DNA of 64,000 nt, taken from NCBI RefSeq assembly GCF_013256425.1, contig NZ_CP053907.1, forward strand, positions 25,412 through 89,411, written 5' to 3'. This DNA comes from Hymenobacter sp. BRD67 (GTDB lineage: Bacteria > Bacteroidota > Bacteroidia > Cytophagales > Hymenobacteraceae). Positions 30,401 to 41,213 of the stretch are shown here, piece by piece (positions within the stretch are counted from its first letter, which is position 1; each line of letters starts with the position of its first letter). The notes beneath the pieces are model-generated. The model saw only the letters and a list, made by a program, of their open reading frames with translations. It was not told the DNA's origin and searched no databases. The translations under genes were made by a program, and so were the position numbers.

Positions 30401-33046
30401 AAGCCGTAGTCGAACCGGAAGTCGGGAATCAGTTTTACGTTGTTCGCCCCGTACGTGGCGATGCTTTCCAGCGTCAGCTTGCCCAGGCGGCCCGTCGCAT
30501 CGTAGCTCGTACCCAGTGTCGGCGGCGCGGTAGCGCTGGCAAAGGAATTCGGCGTACCGGGGCAGAGCCGGTAGCTGTAGTTGAAGACCACGCGCTTGAG
30601 CGCCTTCTGGTTTAGCATTTGCCGGGTAGCGCTGTTGGCCGCCACGTCGAACTGGTCCAGGACGGCCGCGTAGGTGTCCATCCCCCCTAGGGAGTTATCG
30701 TTGGTATTGGCGTTGTTGCTCGCATTCACCCCAAAGCCAGTAGCGGTTTGGATACTGGCTAGGTCCTGGTTGCTGAGCACGATGACCTCGTCCAGACGTA
30801 GGCTGGAGGAAGGCGTGCTCTCGTCAATGCCTAGGTTGGACGGATTATTCCCGTAGCTGCCACGGCCGTCCCGGCGCGGGCTTTTAAGAAACAACGCGGT
30901 GTGGGAGCGGGTGTGGATGGAATTGAGGTAGTACGTTTCCTTGGCTCCTTCCTGCACGGTGCGCGCCTGCCCGGTGGGGGTAGTATAGCCGGCCGGAATG
31001 ATGTCGCTCAGCTCCACGCCCACGTAGGGCTGCCGCCACTTGTACTGCTGCGAAAACTTGCCGTAGCTAAACGTCACCCAGGCGCCGAGGTCCTGGTCAT
31101 CCACGCAGCCCAGCGTGCCCTGGTCCACGTAGTCCGGGCCCGTGATGGCCGTCAGCAGCCAGGCCGTGGCGTAGTTGTAGACGTCGGTGCGCGCGGCCCC
31201 GGTGCGGTGAATGGCTACCCCTGCGTGGGGTCAGTGGACTCGTTGGTTTTCGAGTACTGTCGCAGGTGGTAAACGGGCAGTGAGTAGTGATAGGTCGTGC
31301 CGTCCTCGGCCGTAATGGTAAAGGCCCCAATTCCCTGCTCGGGACGCACCTTGCGAAAAGCGTTCTTATAGGTTTGACAGACCTGCTGGTAGTTAGGCTC
31401 GTAGGTTGCTGGGTCATCGGGCGAAGACCCGGGGATTTCGGTGTAGCCCGTTAGCTGCTGGTAGCAAATTGAGCCGGCAGGATTAGCCTGGAACTCGGCA
31501 ATCGGGTAGCGGGCCGGGGTCGCCTCGTAGGCGTCGTTGATTTCCTTATTGCTGAACCAGGCAATATGCTTGCCCTGCACGAAGCGCCGGCCGCTCAGAC
31601 CCAGGCGGTCGGCCTCGGTGTGGGCCGCCGTGCTGGCCATCGTAGAGTCGTAGAGCTTGGGGTCGGTAAGAATAAGCTGGGAGCTTCCCCAGTGGGAGCC
31701 GTCGACGCCTACCGGCGTAGTAGCCGGGTTCGTATTGTCGGTATAGGTGTAGGTATTGGACGCGGTGTTTTCGTAGCGGAAGGGTACTTTGTATTTCGCC
31801 CAGGATACCAGGTTATACTTATCATGGTTTTCGAGCATCTGCCGCGGGTAAGCGACGCTGCCCACGTCCAGGCGCTGGGGACGAATGGCACCCGTAATGC
31901 CGGGTCCCAGCACCATAAAGTCATCGTGGGCGATGCTCAGGGGGTTGCCGGCCGAGCCCTTGTAAGTCGAGTTAGGGTATTGCGTCTGCTGTAAGTCACC
32001 CCCCACGCCATAAATGAAATTGCCCTGCTGGTTGTAGTTACGGGAGGCGTTGAACTTATAGCCCTTGCGGCTAGTGTTAGGGTAGTTCGCGGGGCCGTCG
32101 TAAACATCTGGTCCATAGGCATTGGCATCAGAGTACTTCCCATCAAAGGTCATATTGGTCTTGCTGCCCATCGCATAGAAATACAGCGAGCCGAACATGG
32201 ATTGCTTGGCCGTGTCGTTGACGAAGACCCAGTAATCGGTGCGGAACCAGTTCTTGTGCTCAATCGTGGTCGAGCCAGTATAGCCCTCCCCTGTCGGGGC
32301 TGCTTTTCCTAAGGCGGAGCTCATCACGCCGCTTACTACTGCGTTTGCCACCTCTTTACCCGCCGCGATGGCTAATTGTTTAGTGCCCATAGCAACTCCC
32401 TCCGTAGCAGCAGAAGCAGCAGCGGCTGACCCTAAACTGGCAATCGTAATAAGCCCCATCGTAAACTTTTCACCGTCCAGGGTAAAGCCTTGCCCACGTT
32501 TAGCCCCAATGCCGATAATGTCACCGGACTGCAATTTGCCGCCACTCCACGAGGCGCTTACCAACCCCAGCAGGCTGGCCGAACCGTGGTGGCCGGTTTC
32601 CGAGTCCCAACCCAAGTCCAGCACGCCGGGCACCCCCCCGTACCAGCCGTGACTTCCTGGGTCAGTATACGAATTAATGGCTAACTCCCCACAGGCATCA
32701 TCGGGATAGCCATTGACGCTGCGTACGATGGCACCTGGGTTCATACTCCACCCCAGCCCCACCCAGGAGGCTTCCTGTTCCACCCCAATGCCGGCCCGAT
32801 ACGTGAGCGGCAGTGAAAAAGTGGTTTCCGGACCCGGAACCTGTAGTACGGGCAGGTTATAGGTCATGTCCCCGTACTTAGGTTCACCATATCCGTGGAG
32901 CCGGCGGACTCATAGCCCGTAAACTCCGGCTGGCTGGGGCCAGGCAGGGCCCAGCTGAGGCTAGGCGCGGCCAGCGAGCCGACAAGTTCCAGTAAAAAAA
33001 AGCCCGCAATAGCGCGTCGAAACGTAGCGTTACGAAACATAGACAA
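27495..33046 (-). CDS. Giant secreted RHS/SpvB-type protein 1 (about seven frameshifts)
   Basis: A very large protein of about 1,850 residues. A signal peptide (RRAIAGFFLLELVGSLAAPS) is followed by the Bacteroidota RHS opening VNLSTGDMTYNLPVLQVPG, then QEASWVGLGWSMNPGAIVRS. The middle is rich in Tyr/Asp strands with YD-like units. Near the end a jellyroll-like carbohydrate-binding segment (NNVYVDDFRFRPL) precedes a Cys-rich end (YSDHTCYQDANHSC, ending SVPACK). Phase changes occur near 32865, 31210, 30130, 29850, 28780, 28410 and 27620, those checked all matching one missing base. It lacks the RHS core end with a separate toxin tail, unlike the neighbour. Confidence 0.75.
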
Positions 33047-33085
33047 CGTGGAAAAGAAAAGGCTGAGATGCTAGTGAACTGCTGG

Positions 33086-33655
33086 CTACTTCTGGTGGAT
33101 ATGCTTGAAGTCCCGGGCGGTAAATACAAATTGTCGGTCTTGCAAGGCGAGCTGCCGGCTGCGAAAAGTCACGCGACACCCCTGGCGCAGCAGCTTCTCG
33201 GCGACGGGAAAAGTCAATAGCACCGTGCTGTGGCCGGTGGCCCCGTACTGGCGCAGGTAGGTAGCGGAATTGGCAGCTGTAGAGTCCGGCTGTCCGGGCA
33301 GGTGCAGGTAAACATCGCGCGCAATATCCCCACCCAGATATTGAATGGTATGCGTGTAAAGGGGTTTATTAGTAATATACTGGTTCTCTATCTCCTGCCC
33401 GTTTTTGGCCATTGCTAGTGTGAATTGACACTGCTGTTGTTTATCAGCTTGCATTGGCTGCCATAAACACGTTACTGTGCTAGTGCTATAATGTTGATTT
33501 GGGAAAAGTGTCCTGTTAGAGCTATTATCTAGAGCTTGAATTAAATTCAAATTCCTAACTGAGGCTAAAGTGAAACTAGGTATGGCTGATGTGCTCACTA
33601 ATTCTAAAAGAAAGAAGCTAGCTACTGTGCGGCAGAACTGAGCATTAATAATCAT
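33086..33655 (-). CDS. Secreted unknown protein (fused to the immunity-like ORF)
   Basis: From the ATG at 33655 the protein starts MIINAQFCRTVASFFLLELV followed by STSAIPSFTLASV, a signal peptide close in sequence to the one of RHS protein 1 (RRAIAGFFLLELVGSLAAPS). The mature part (about 155 residues) has TVTCLWQPMQADKQQQCQFT and ARDVYLHLPGQPDSTAAN, with no recognised family. It has no stop upstream in frame, so it reads on from the immunity-like gene. It may be a short companion of the RHS proteins. Confidence 0.5.
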   Translation of the reverse strand: MIINAQFCRTVASFFLLELVSTSAIPSFTLASVRNLNLIQALDNSSNRTLFPNQHYSTSTVTCLWQPMQADKQQQCQFTLAMAKNGQEIENQYITNKPLYTHTIQYLGGDIARDVYLHLPGQPDSTAANSATYLRQYGATGHSTVLLTFPVAEKLLRQGCRVTFRSRQLALQDRQFVFTARDFKHIHQK

Positions 33656-34309
33656 GAAAAATATATTTTGTATTAATTTTTTAAATAAAACTTCTATCTC
33701 CCCAACTGTCCAAAAAGCTATATCGTCTAACGAAAACAAAGAAGTATATATATTATCATCATAAGATATTGACTTAATTGCTCCTGTTGACAAATTCTTA
33801 ATTCTTTTATTCAGTATAGGATATGGAATAAATTTATAATTATTAAATATGACTTCTATAGCATTTCTTACTTTATAGTAAAATTCTTCATATATTTTAA
33901 TTGGTACAAAATATATTATGGGGTTAAATTCTGATATATCGTTAATGAATGAATCTTCGAAAAATACTGTTCTTTTGAAAAACATGCAGTAATAATCGCC
34001 TAGCAGACTTACATTGACGACAAGTTCGACAACATGTGTAAATTTCCCTTCCTTACTTTTATTCAATATTATCAAAAGTGTTTTGCCTGGGTTTGCAGTT
34101 GATGTATCATCTTGAACCTTAAAACCACCTGAAATCGCTTTGATTTTCCCAACAAAGTTTTTCCACCTTAAAGAATTTGCATGGTGATTTTTAAACAAAA
34201 AATCTGCAAATTCTTTACTGATGATTTCACCTTCATCAATTGCATTGCTTTTTATATACAACCCCTCTACTAGAAGGATTATATCACTGAGTATTTTTTG
34301 ATAATCCAT
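33656..34309 (-). CDS. Immunity-like protein of the RHS toxin cassette
   Basis: A 218-residue segment starting MDYQKILSDIILLVEGLYIK, intracellular in character, directly downstream (57 bp) of the RHS 2 toxin tail. It is strikingly AT-rich compared with its neighbours, as is the toxin tail, the usual sign of an exchangeable polymorphic-toxin cassette. Position and composition, not homology, suggest an immunity protein. The frame continues without a stop into a secreted protein at 33655, which is unusual and may be a recombination product. Confidence 0.55.
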
Positions 34310-34366
34310 AGCGCGCGCGCTCTACAATTTAAGAAAAATTTACTTTGCTAAGCATGATGATACGTA

Positions 34367-34960
34367 TTAAAAACCCTCTCGAATACGGGTATTGACTTTC
34401 GAACCCATACCTTGCACGTACCCTCTTTTAACTTGAATACTACGCATTCCTCGTTTACCGAATTTGCGGAGTTCCGCTTCAAAATCACCCATCATTAAGT
34501 CCCTTATTTCATCGGGATCACTAATTAGACCCCTCCTCCATTTTTTAAAAGCATAGTGCCTTGCCATATCGAGAGACTTGGCAATAGCGTATTGCACACT
34601 AAATTTATCTATAAACCTTCCAAAATCGTCTCTTTTACTTATTGTAATCCCAACAACCCTAGGCAGATACACTTCTATTGTTCTATTATAATCACCTTCA
34701 GAGTCATGAAATATTTCCCTATAATCTAAAATATTTGTATTATAAGAATCTCCAATAACTTGCAAATTAATAAGGAGCGGATTAGTAAAATCATCAAAAG
34801 GCAAATGTATTTGATTTGGTTTAAAATGAGCGTTGCTAGCAAAATTTTGTTCGCCAGTCATATTTGTGATTAATTGCTGCCCATTTGCTAGCACATTCAT
34901 GACTGCGCCACCAATTACATTCCAATTAACAGGAATGTTAGGAATGTCAATATTTTGCAA
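34367..34960 (-). other. AT-rich C-terminal toxin domain of RHS 2
   Basis: About 195 residues after the RHS core, with sharply lower GC than the core. It includes DFTNPLLINLQVIGDSYNTN, GDYNRTIEVYLPRVVGITIS and a basic C-terminus (AELRKFGKRGMRSIQVKRGY). No known nuclease, deaminase or ADP-ribosylation motif is recognised, so the activity is open. The junction with the core is at the glycine-rich membrane-like segment near 34990-35070. Confidence 0.55.
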
Positions 34961-37900
34961 TCCCGCCCAAGCAAATCCACCAGCAATACCACCAACGGCA
35001 ACACCCATAGCTGCACCATCCCAAAAACTTCCCCATGACTTTTCGAGTAGATTCCACCTGCTATTCCTCCCACTGCGGCTCCAATACCCATTGCCGCTAG
35101 CGGACTTATAAATCCTCCATCTGGGTCAACACTCGATACAGGATTATTTCCCATCCCTACATAAGGCGAATGAAATTGCCCTGCCGGGTCAGGCGCGGTC
35201 CAGCGCCCGATGCGCGAATCATAGTTTCGTAACTCAAAATCATCAGTGCCCGTCTCCTCGTCTTTCTCGGCAAACTGCCCCTGATACCCGTGGCGATAGC
35301 GCGTAGTACCCACCACATAGTTGAGACCTTGCATGGGTGCCCCGTAGGCGTAGTTATGCTGCTCCTGCACGATGGTACTACTCGTATAGTCTACCTGCAC
35401 ATCATCGAAGTATACATCAGGTCCGGTCGCGCCATCCGTTTCGACGTGCAACTCGACCGTACCCGTCTGGGCCAGGCGCAATCCCACCCGCAACTGCTGC
35501 CACGTGCCTGGGCTACTGCCATTAACCTCTTGATAATCATCACGTATAGGATTGCCACTCTCGTCGCGCACGATAAAGTGCAGGTAAGCGCTCCCGCTGC
35601 TGCCCGTAAGCGCCAAGGTGGTAGCAGGGGTTTTGGTGGCAACTGGCCGAGATACCAGCGGAATACTAAAACCCAGGCCCAGGCGTGGTAACCAGCCCGG
35701 TGACTTGTTCGGGGCAGCAGCCTCAGCCCGGGACCTACGAAAGCGGCTTGGGTAGTCGGACTAGCCAGCATCGTAAGCCCGGCCAGGGGCACCGTCCGCA
35801 CCACATTCGTCTGGTGTGGGCCGCCCGGCTGGTTGATAGCGGCCGTGAGCCAGGCATAAGCCGTGAAAGTCACCGTGTCGCCCTTTTGCACCGTTAGCGT
35901 TTTGCTGGGTCCTACATGCTGCCCACTGGTCAGCCCTAGCAGGGAAATACTCGCGCTGCCGTTATGCCCGGCGGCGGCGTAGCGGGTCGTGGCCACGTTG
36001 GTAAACGTCTGCTCCTCCTGGCTGGCCGCACTGGCCTCCATCGTGGCGGTGTAGGTCGTGGTCGTGGGCCGATGGTAGATGAGGCGGGCATTGCCCAGTT
36101 GGTCATTCAACTCGTAGCGGTAGTCCAGGCTGCCGTTATCCAGGCGCGTGAGCGCCCCCAGGCGGCTTGCTCCGTAGAGGGGTACTTCGCTCTGCTGCAT
36201 CCCGCTGCCAGGCGTGGTGGCATCGAGCGTATAGGTCGCCAGCTCGCTGCCGGCCATATCCCGCACCGAGTAGGTGGTCTTCTTCAGTTGAAACGTAGTG
36301 GGGTCGTAGCTCGCCTTGCTGGTGCGGAAGCCCCGGTCATTATACGTGAACACGACCAGCGGCTGCGTGTACGCCGCATCGCGGTACACCCCCGTAACCT
36401 TACCCGTCACGTCATAGGTCAGGTAGCGCTGGCCTTTCTCGTCGTGCTGGCGCGTCATTTGCCCGGTGGCGTCGTAGTCGTAATCGAGCACGGGATTGCC
36501 ACTGGGGTTGTTGACGGCGCTGAGCCGATTGCTGCCAGTGGGATACTGGTAGGCAAAATCGTCCGTGGCTACGCCTGTGCCGTCGCGCCGGCGCAGGGTC
36601 AGGATATTGCCATTCGGGTCGTAGTGTAGAGAGCCCTCCTCGTAAGCATGCGTAGCAGAGGCGGTGAACGTGCCGGCTGCCGTGGCTGAGGCTCCCGGCA
36701 CCAACTCCCCAAAGTCAGCCTGCTGGAGCTGCCCCTTCGCATCATAGGTAAATAGGTGCTGGCGCATGGTGGGGCTAGCCGCCGTAAACCAGGCTGCCGA
36801 GCGCACGGTGCCGTCATAACGGGTGGCCGGGGCGCCCGGGATAGTGGGCGTAGCCATACTGGCCTGCGCGCTCCGGTAGTCGCCGCTGAAGTAGTCCAGC
36901 GTCAGCCCGAACAAGTCCTTGGCGACGCCATTAAGTTTGGGGCTGTCACCGTCCAAATGCCGGTTCACGCCGTTGATACTCTTGAGCCAGCCCTGCACGG
37001 TATAGGTATAGTCCGTGCCCTGCAGGTTGCCGGCCGTCTCCACGCGCTTGAGCGGACCGTGCAGGTAGTAGAAGTAGCGGGCCTGTAGCGTTTGAGTTGC
37101 CCCATCCGGGCTGGTCAGCACCTGCGTCAGGCGCTGGTTGGCGTCGTAGCTGTAGTAATGATAGAAGCTATCGGGCTGGCCTTGCTGGTAGGCGACCTGC
37201 GTGACGTTGCCCGCCGCGTCGTAAGTGTAATCAACCGTTTTGACGTTCACGCCGGGCGCCTGCTGCACCAGCCAGGTGAGCTGCCCCCGGTCGTCGTAGC
37301 TGTACCACGTCGTGGACGTGCCGTTGCTGGTCTTGGCCACGACCCCCAGTACAAAGTCCTGTTGGCGGGAGCCGAGCGCGCCGTCGGGCTGCGGCAGGTC
37401 GTACCACACCTGCTGGCGCTGGGCGCACTGGCTGGCGGCCAGGCTGCCGGTCGAGGTCGTGTTGGTCACGCGTTCCTCCAGCAGGGCCGCTTGCAGCACG
37501 CTGTTGGCAGCCGGGCTACTGGTGAGCATGTCTTCAAACGTGAAGCCCTGGCCCGGGGTGGTCGATTCTGTGTACTCGCCCGATTCGATGATACGACCGG
37601 CTGAATCGTAGTTAGAGTATGAGAAGCGCCGCGGGGCGCCATTGGCGGGCTGGGCCTGCAGGGCGCTTTGTGAGAAGCGGATTCGGCCATCCTGAGCGTA
37701 TACGTAGCGGGTCGTTCCCTCGTCGGCCGACGTAGCGCTCAGCACCCGCCCGGCCGTATCGAACACTTTAGTCGTGACAAAGTGAATAGCGCCGGCGGTG
37801 CCCGCGGGGGAGGAGTAGGCGCTAATACCTCGATGGCGGAAATTTTAGGCAGATTAACCCCACCCGGATTCTGGGAAGAGAAATCTATATTGAGCACGCC

Positions 37901-40102
37901 ATCCGTCACAGTCACCGTGAAGGTTTCCATAGTGGCCGTGCGGGGCCTACCTTTTTGGTAATATCATAGCCTACCAGTACGGGGCATTTTCCAGACTTAC
38001 ATCAAAGACGCGTTGGCCTACGCTGGTAAAAAAAGTCTCGGCGAAATGCAGCACCACCGTGTAGGTACCCGTCGCGACGGGAAAGGCGTAGCTCATCTGC
38101 CCGCTTACACCTACCCGCTCGCGCTGGTAGAGCGCCTGGTCGGGCGTGCCCGCAATAGCCACATTAGTGTAGTTGGCACTACCGGGATTAGGGGAGTAGT
38201 ATTGGTCATCGGCAAAAGTGCCGCGCGAAGTGGCTAGCGCAGCCCCGGTTGCCTGCGCGTGAATGCGGTACAAGGGCGTAAAAAGGGGCGAAACCGTCGG
38301 ATAAACCGGGTTATCCAGGCCGGTGGGCAGCAACTCGGCTACTCCTTTCGGCGCGATGCTCGCCACGGCCCGACCCGCGTCGTCGTAGAAGACGTAGCTG
38401 AACTCCCCGTAATGCACCTGATAGGAAAACCCGACCTGGCCACTGGTAACCAGCAGGCGGTAGAAGCCCGGCGCCAGGTTGACCACCTGGGAGCCCGTAT
38501 AAGCCGTTTCTACTAGCGGATTCTGCTGTAAGTCAACCAGCACGTAGCTGCTGGCGGAGCCGCCGGTCGCGCCATCCGTTATGGTCACGGCCGTGGAACT
38601 GGCGGAAGCCGCTACGTGAATATCCTGATAAGCAGGATTGCCAGCCGAATTGGTAGGGTCAGCAGCTAACGTACCCGTCAGCGTACTGGCCGGGTACTGG
38701 TCGCCCGTCAGGCAGCTGGCCAAGGTCTGGCCTTCCCGGTTGTGGAAAGAGATAGCCTCTACGCCATTAGGATTGACGGCCACGATTTTTACCCCTTGCG
38801 CCCGCAGGCTGGGCGTCGGGCTGTTGGGCACGAACAGCGCCCGGAGCCGGCTGTAGTGGTCGAGCTCATTGAGCAGCGGAAAGTCCCGGCCCTTGCTCTC
38901 GTGCCCCGAGCCCAGGGCAAAGGCATCCCCCGGCCCGGCCACCCGGCGTACCCCACCCAGGGGGCCGGGCATCGGCTCAGACAAAGAGTACGGATTATGG
39001 GTGGCGGCAATGGCCGGTTCGAGCGTATTATTTTGGCTGTAATAGTAGCCCAGCGTGCCCGGCGCGGCTTCGTCGAGCGGGTCGGGCGCGCTGCCGGTAG
39101 GCTTCTCAAAGTTCGCGGCCGAATAATTGGCACTCACCGGCGTTCCGCCCCGGGCGGTGTGGTGGTGGCCGTCACAAACCCGTCCTTGTACTTAAAGGCC
39201 TGGTTATTGGTCGGGGCCGGCAGCGTGGTGAGCACCGGTACGCCGCCCTGGTTATTGAGGCTCTGCGTGGCAAATACCTGCTGCTCGGCCAGGTTCTTGC
39301 TCTGGGTTTGCGTGGGCCGGCCCATGGCGTCGACAAACTGCTTGCCCTCGCTGGTGACGTTGCCGTCCAAATCGTAGGTGCGCGAGTAGCTCCAGTTGCG
39401 GTTCAAATCATCGCTGGGGTCGGCAGTCGGCAGCGTGCCACTCACCGTGAACGTAGCCTGGTAATTCGCCCCGTAGCGGCCGTCGTAGTTGGTGAAGACC
39501 TGCCCGCCGTAGCTACCCAGGGCCTGGAAGTAGACTTCTAACACGTAGGTGCCCGGGCGGGCGGCAATGGCCAGCAAATCGATTCCCGCTGCCGTTTGTG
39601 TCCACTCCTTGTTGCCCGCGTCGCCGTCCTGGCCGGAGCGCAGGTACGGCAGGTCCAGGGAAGTGAACGGCCCCGGTACCATCCCGCTTGGGTAGACCCG
39701 GTACTGGAGCTGCGCGCTCTGCATGTAGACGCTGTGCTGGTAGGTATTTACCTCTGCGCCTTCCAGCACCAGTCGCCCGCCCGAAGCGCGCGAAAAGGAG
39801 CCTAGGTTAGAACCCTGGAACTGATAGTTGGCCGTAGCCAGGTTCGTATAGTAATAGGTATTGACCGTCGAGCTGCCGGCTTGCAGAATCACGAAATCCT
39901 TGTAGAGCCCGGAATCGGCCAATACGCGCTGTGGCAGGGTCGCCAGCAGCAGGACCACCACTAGCAACAGCCCGCTATAAAAAGGCCGCGTCAGCACTAG
40001 GAGGCTGCCCGTCCGTTGCCACTGACACGGGTAGTCTACGCGGGCCAGCGTGTCGGCCGTAAATAAGTGAGCAGGCAGAGAGTTGACGTATAACTGCTTC
40101 AT
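34367..40102 (-). CDS. Giant RHS polymorphic toxin 2 (five or more frameshifts)
   Basis: A secreted protein of about 1,910 residues. The start ATG at 40102 opens MKQLYVNSLPAHLFTADTLA, with a membrane/signal segment GLLLVVVLLLATLPQRVLA. Then follow a malectin-like part (VVLHFAETFFTSVGQRVFDV), long YD repeats (YTYDAAGNVTQVAY, LHYDPNGNILTLRRRDGTG), and the RHS core end YDSRIGRWTAPDPAGQFHSP, then NPVSSVDPDGG. After the core comes a hydrophobic glycine segment and a different C-terminal toxin domain. Phase changes near 39135, 37960, 37765, 35690 and 35030. Such proteins form a cocoon around a toxin that is released into competitors. Confidence 0.8.
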
Positions 40103-40202
40103 AAGCAGCGACCTGTTGAAGTGGAAAAGGAGACTGACAGCCCGTGCAACGAACACGGCGATTCGTAACAGCTGGTGGCCTTATAAGGAGATGCCGCTGA
40201 AC

Positions 40203-40740
40203 TAGCTTATAGTAAGCGGTAGATTACGGAGCCTGAAAACAGAATGACGCAAAGCGAACGCTGAATGGGAAAGGCACGGAATAACGCTGATACCATTTTT
40301 TAGAAATGGCAGGACCAACGAATGCAACCCGGAATAAGTAAAGCGAAGGCAGGAAGCGCAGCGCCAGGCAGCTAGCCTCCCTGGCAAATAATAGTATTAC
40401 AAGATTAAGGACGGTGCCGGCCATCGGCAAAGCCAAGGGTGTCTTTTTTGTGAAAAAACCTGTTTACGATGCGTAAAAATTTAATTATCAGCTACTTTAT
40501 TTTTTATTACTCAATTATTTTCGGTTCTTCTAGAATAGATTACTAACAATAAAAAAACAGAAAAACCATCAATGGGATTAGTATTATTCATAAAAATTTC
40601 ATTTGCTTCGTATTAAGTATAAGTTCCGCTTGGTGAGGCGTGCCTGGGCTCGCGGCACGCATAAGTGCAGTGATTGCTTGGCGGGTTGTTATTTACTGGG
40701 AATAGCCAGGGAATTCCAGTATGAAAAGAGAAGTACGCTG
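40203..40740. other. AT-rich intergenic region upstream of RHS 2
   Basis: About 540 bases upstream of RHS 2 and before the Tn3-type resolvase remnant. The stretch 40450-40620 is very AT-rich, with long A and T runs, and no credible gene. It may hold the RHS 2 promoter and the lost left end of the second Tn3 element; I found no 38-bp inverted repeat matching 44157-44194. Confidence 0.45.
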
Positions 40741-40744
40741 TAAC

Positions 40745-41040
40745 CTAATAGAGGGCTGCTTTTGACAGGCTTGCTTTGGTGCGTTCGCAGATGAGGTCGC
40801 GCTCAAAATCCGCCAGCGAGGCAGGCAGATTAAATATCGCTCGTCCCCTGAGCCGTGGTCGTGTTGAAGGTGTTTTACAGGCTGACGACCACCTCCCTGT
40901 TCCTGAGAATCTGTCACTAAGGTGACCAGGTCTCTGAGCAAACGCTCCAGCCGGTCCGCTTCCAAGCCACGAGCGTTTCGCCGGCTCGCAACCGCGCCAG
41001 CAGGTGTTGCAGGGCCGGGCGCTTTTTTATCGAGGCCCCT
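40745..41040 (-). pseudogene. tnpR: Remnant of the resolvase of the second Tn3 element
   Basis: Pieces of a serine resolvase survive in different phases: RPALQHLLARLRAGETLVAW, then DRLERLLRDLVTLVTDSQEQ, and IFNLPASLADFERDLICERT near the 3' end. They correspond in order to the middle of TnpR. The catalytic N-terminus and the DNA-binding tail are missing. It is divergent from tnpA 2, the same arrangement as in the complete Tn3 element. Confidence 0.6.
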
Positions 41041-41213
41041 TTCCCCTGAAAAAACTATCCCAATTGTTCTCAGGAAGTTACTGCGGCAGCCAGGAAGGCG
41101 CGGGCTGGTAAGCACCGGCGATGAGACAAACGGTGGTAGCTTTTCGGGGCGCGAAACAGGCCGGGCGGATGGGCCGCTCAATCGGTCGTTTTCGCCCCCC
41201 GCCCGGCACCGCT

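Noticed and set aside
40436..40740. Search for the left inverted repeat of Tn3 element 2
   Set aside because: A weak resemblance (CGGTTCTTCTAG near 40518) does not extend over the 38 bp and lacks the GGGG start.
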